DNA of 64,000 bases, from the NCBI RefSeq assembly GCF_050613185.1, contig NZ_CP192511.1:62001-126000 (forward strand). Direction: 5' to 3'. Below, in pieces: positions 61,998 through 64,000 of the stretch. This DNA is from Chelonobacter sp050613185. GTDB lineage: Bacteria > Pseudomonadota > Gammaproteobacteria > Enterobacterales > Pasteurellaceae. The notes under the pieces are model-generated. The model did not search any database. It had not been told where the DNA came from and worked only from the letters and a program-made list of their open reading frames with translations. Every line of letters begins with the position of its first letter. Positions within the stretch are counted from its first letter, which is position 1. The translations under genes were made by a program, and so were the position numbers.

Positions 61998-63416
61998 TTA
62001 ATCTTCTTCGTTATATTCCGGCCCGGTGTAATTATCAAAGCGTGAGAAGCGCCCTTGGAACATCAACCGCACTTTGCCGATCGGCCCGTTCCGTTGTTTA
62101 CCGATAATAATTTCGGCGATATTCTTCAATTCGCTATTGTCGTGATAGACCTCATCACGATAGATAAACATGATTAAATCCGCATCCTGCTCGATAGATC
62201 CCGACTCCCGCAAATCCGAATTGACCGGACGTTTGTCCGCACGCTGTTCCAAGCTACGGTTAAGTTGCGACAACGCCACCACCGGCACTTGCAACTCTTT
62301 CGCTAACGCTTTCAGGGAACGGGAAATTTCGGCAATCTCCAACGTGCGGTTTTCACTGTAACCCGGCGCACGCATCAGTTGCAGGTAGTCGACCATAATC
62401 AGGCTGATACCGCCGTGATCGCGATACACCCGGCGTGCGCGGGCGCGCAATTCGGTCGGGGTCAAGCCGGAGGAGTCGTCAATAAACAGATTCGGTTTAT
62501 TGCTGAACATCTGCACCGTACTGTTAATTTTCGCCCATTCGTTTTCATCGTCAATTTTGCCGGTACGGATTTTGGTTTGATCGACACGTGACATCGAGGC
62601 AAGAATACGCATCATAATTTGATCGGCGGGCATCTCAAGACTGAACACCAACACCGGCTTGTCTTCGCTCATCATCGCATTTTCGCACAAGTTCATGGCA
62701 AAGGTGGTTTTCCCCATCGACGGACGGGCGGCAACGATAATCAGATCCGACGGCTGCAAACCCGCGGTTTTGCGATCTAAGGCGGAAAAGCCGGTGGAAA
62801 CGCCGGTCACGCCGTTGTTGTTTTTCGATTTGGACAACAGCTCGATTTTATCCAGCGTGGTTTCCAAAATCGTCAACACGTCTTTCGGACCCTCGTTGCT
62901 GCCGGTACGTTTTTCCGCAATTTCAAACACGCTCCGTTCCGCTTCGTCCAAAATCTCTTTGATTTGCTGCCCGTTCGGGTTATAGCCGCTTTCGGCAATT
63001 TTATGTGCCGTGGAAATCAGCTCGCGCAGCACCGCTTTTTCACGCACAATATCGGCATAAGCTAAAATATTGGCGGCGCTCGGAGTGTTTTTCGACAGCT
63101 CGGCAAGATAGGCAAACCCGCCGACATCGTCTAGAATGCCTTTGCTTTTCAAGGCTTGATCGAGGGTGATAATATCAATCGGTTGGTTGTTGCGCGCCAA
63201 ATTTTCCATTTCACTGAAAATCAGGCGATGTCCGTAAGTATAAAAATCGGCGGCAATCACGTGTTCGGTAACCGGATCCCAATGCTCATTACTCAGCAAC
63301 ACTCCGCCAAGCACCGCTTGTTCCGCCTCAATCGAATGGGGCGACGTCATGCCCTGTTCGCTTTGCTTTGCTCTCGGTTTGTCTTTTTCGGGAAATGCCG
63401 CACTTGCGTTTGCCAT
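61998..63416 (-). CDS. dnaB: replicative DNA helicase
   Basis: 472 residues from the ATG at 63416, which has AAAAGGAT upstream; a longer frame from 63539 has no such site and includes the previous terminator. The N-terminal domain (PHSIEAEQAVLGGVLL) binds primase; the RecA-like C-terminal domain has Walker A ARPSMGKTTFA, Walker B ISLIMVDYLQLM and RADKRPVNSDLRESGSIEQDADLIMFIYR. It unwinds the fork as a hexamer. Full length. Confidence 0.97.
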   Translation of the reverse strand: MANASAAFPEKDKPRAKQSEQGMTSPHSIEAEQAVLGGVLLSNEHWDPVTEHVIAADFYTYGHRLIFSEMENLARNNQPIDIITLDQALKSKGILDDVGGFAYLAELSKNTPSAANILAYADIVREKAVLRELISTAHKIAESGYNPNGQQIKEILDEAERSVFEIAEKRTGSNEGPKDVLTILETTLDKIELLSKSKNNNGVTGVSTGFSALDRKTAGLQPSDLIIVAARPSMGKTTFAMNLCENAMMSEDKPVLVFSLEMPADQIMMRILASMSRVDQTKIRTGKIDDENEWAKINSTVQMFSNKPNLFIDDSSGLTPTELRARARRVYRDHGGISLIMVDYLQLMRAPGYSENRTLEIAEISRSLKALAKELQVPVVALSQLNRSLEQRADKRPVNSDLRESGSIEQDADLIMFIYRDEVYHDNSELKNIAEIIIGKQRNGPIGKVRLMFQGRFSRFDNYTGPEYNEED

Positions 63417-63520
63417 TGTTGATCCTTTTATCCTTATCATCGGCGAATATAAGTCGGCATTATAGCAAATGATTGTGCGCTTTTTTACTGCCGGCGTAAA
63501 AGTTTGTTTTATTACGCAAT

Positions 63521-63556
63521 AAAAAACCGCACTTATCAAGTGATCAAGTGCGGTTT
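63521..63556 (-). terminator. inverted uptake-signal terminator of rne
   Basis: AAACCGCACTT (63524-63534) and AAGTGCGGTTT (63546-63556) pair perfectly around 11 bases, followed on the minus strand by TTTTTT. It lies between the end of rne and dnaB. Confidence 0.82.
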
Positions 63557-63601
63557 GAAGTTATCTACACGGCTTAAAATACTCGAGCTTTATGAAAAAT
63601 A

Positions 63602-63627
63602 TAGGGGCGGATAGATAATCCGCCCTA
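63602..63627. repeat. dispersed palindrome, copy 3
   Basis: TAGGGGCGGAT pairs with ATCCGCCCTA with one bulged G around five bases. It is the third copy of the group also found at 19395 and 30495, again just after a stop codon. Confidence 0.55.
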
Positions 63628-63636
63628 CTTTGCTCA

Positions 63637-64000
63637 TCAGCTACTGTGAGTATGCGTCGGTTCTGCGAACACGTGGCTGCTGGCGCTGCTGTGTCCTGCC
63701 GCGCCTTTCCCGTGGAAGTGGTAACGCGATTCCTGCCATTGCACAATCGCAAATGGCGGCTGTGCCGCCGCGGACGGCGCTTGAGTCATTGCCGCGCGGG
63801 TATGTGTTGCTTTGGAATAGGTGCCGAAGCGATTTTCAGCCGCTTGTGGCGTTTGTGCGGCGACAACCGCCTCTGGCGCCACGCTAGCAACTTGCAGCTC
63901 TTCCGTTTTCAGGTTCTGCTGCGGTTCTTCTACCCGCGTTGTAAATTCAGGGTGTACCGCACTTGGCACGGGCTCGGATTCCGCTTCTGCCTGATTCAGC
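63637..64000 (-). CDS. rne: ribonuclease E, C-terminal end (partial)
   Basis: The frame is open to the right edge, so only the last 121 codons are in the window. The tail THTRAAMTQAPSAAAQP, then FHGKGAAGHSSASSH corresponds to the conserved extreme C terminus of RNase E (THATAPMTRAP and FEGKGAAGGHTATHH type), which serves as the PNPase-binding end of the RNA degradosome scaffold. The stretch before it is rich in Ala, Glu, Val and Gln, typical of the disordered scaffold half. The catalytic part lies outside the window. Confidence 0.85.
   Translation of the reverse strand, partial: LNQAEAESEPVPSAVHPEFTTRVEEPQQNLKTEELQVASVAPEAVVAAQTPQAAENRFGTYSKATHTRAAMTQAPSAAAQPPFAIVQWQESRYHFHGKGAAGHSSASSHVFAEPTHTHSS

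Noticed and set aside
63417..63539. Extra 41 residues at the DnaB N terminus
   Set aside because: The region covers the rne terminator and the likely dnaB promoter; the normal DnaB start at 63416 has AAAAGGAT.

Overview
The window comes from a member of the Pasteurellaceae of the Haemophilus / Aggregatibacter / Pasteurella type. The best evidence is the very frequent 9-base DNA uptake signal AAGTGCGGT and its complement ACCGCACTT, both inside genes (read as Ser-Ala-Val or Thr-Ala-Leu) and as inverted pairs that form terminators. Several gene orders known from Haemophilus influenzae also recur: rne next to dnaB-alr-pgi, bioA-bioF-bioG-bioC-bioD, pth-ychF, and an AhpD-like gene divergent from an AraC regulator. 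The species cannot be named from the sequence.

Layout. 1-3.7 kb: 3' part of a filamentous haemagglutinin-type exoprotein. 3.7-8.4 kb: roxA, rnfH, ratA, a small membrane protein behind a poly-C promoter, cutC and a carbonic anhydrase lipoprotein. 8.6-13.1 kb: a DUF2157/GDYXXLXY membrane protein, pth and ychF. 13.1-15.2 kb: an AT-rich vsr / cytosine-5 methyltransferase / nuclease island. 15.2-20.1 kb: an ACT protein, a UPF0210 protein, and a DppA-like binding protein flanked by a higBA and a mazEF type toxin-antitoxin pair. 20.1-25.9 kb: biotin operon and metB. 26.1-26.4 kb: tRNA-Gly, tRNA-Cys and tRNA-Leu. 26.6-30.4 kb: pbpG, a small unknown gene and a large AT-rich gene with a nuclease-like core and a SEC-C tail. 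30.5-33.6 kb: remains of metH and of an ABC ATPase gene joined at a deletion scar. 34.0-41.2 kb: a Tat-dependent peptide ABC transporter with a permease-ATPase fusion, then a flavoprotein. 41.3-47.0 kb: a complete seven-gene Mrp/Mnh cation/proton antiporter operon. 47.1-51.0 kb: the AhpD-like/AraC pair and murQ-murP. 51.1-53.0 kb: two AT-rich glycosyltransferases. 53.2-57.2 kb: dmsABC behind a perfect FNR box. 57.5-64.0 kb: a DMT exporter, satP, pgi, alr, dnaB and the end of rne.

How it fits together. The core is housekeeping: translation, replication, wall precursor supply, glycolysis, and biotin and methionine synthesis. Around it are import systems for peptides, MurNAc and acetate, DMSO respiration under anaerobic control, and cation homeostasis. 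Three AT-rich blocks in which I see no uptake signals (restriction island, SEC-C gene, glycosyltransferases) look like recent acquisitions. The points most worth following up are the poly-C promoter at 5.95 kb, the nuclease/SEC-C gene at 28.2 kb, the vsr variant with its small nuclease partner, and the metH/ABC deletion scar at 33.2 kb.
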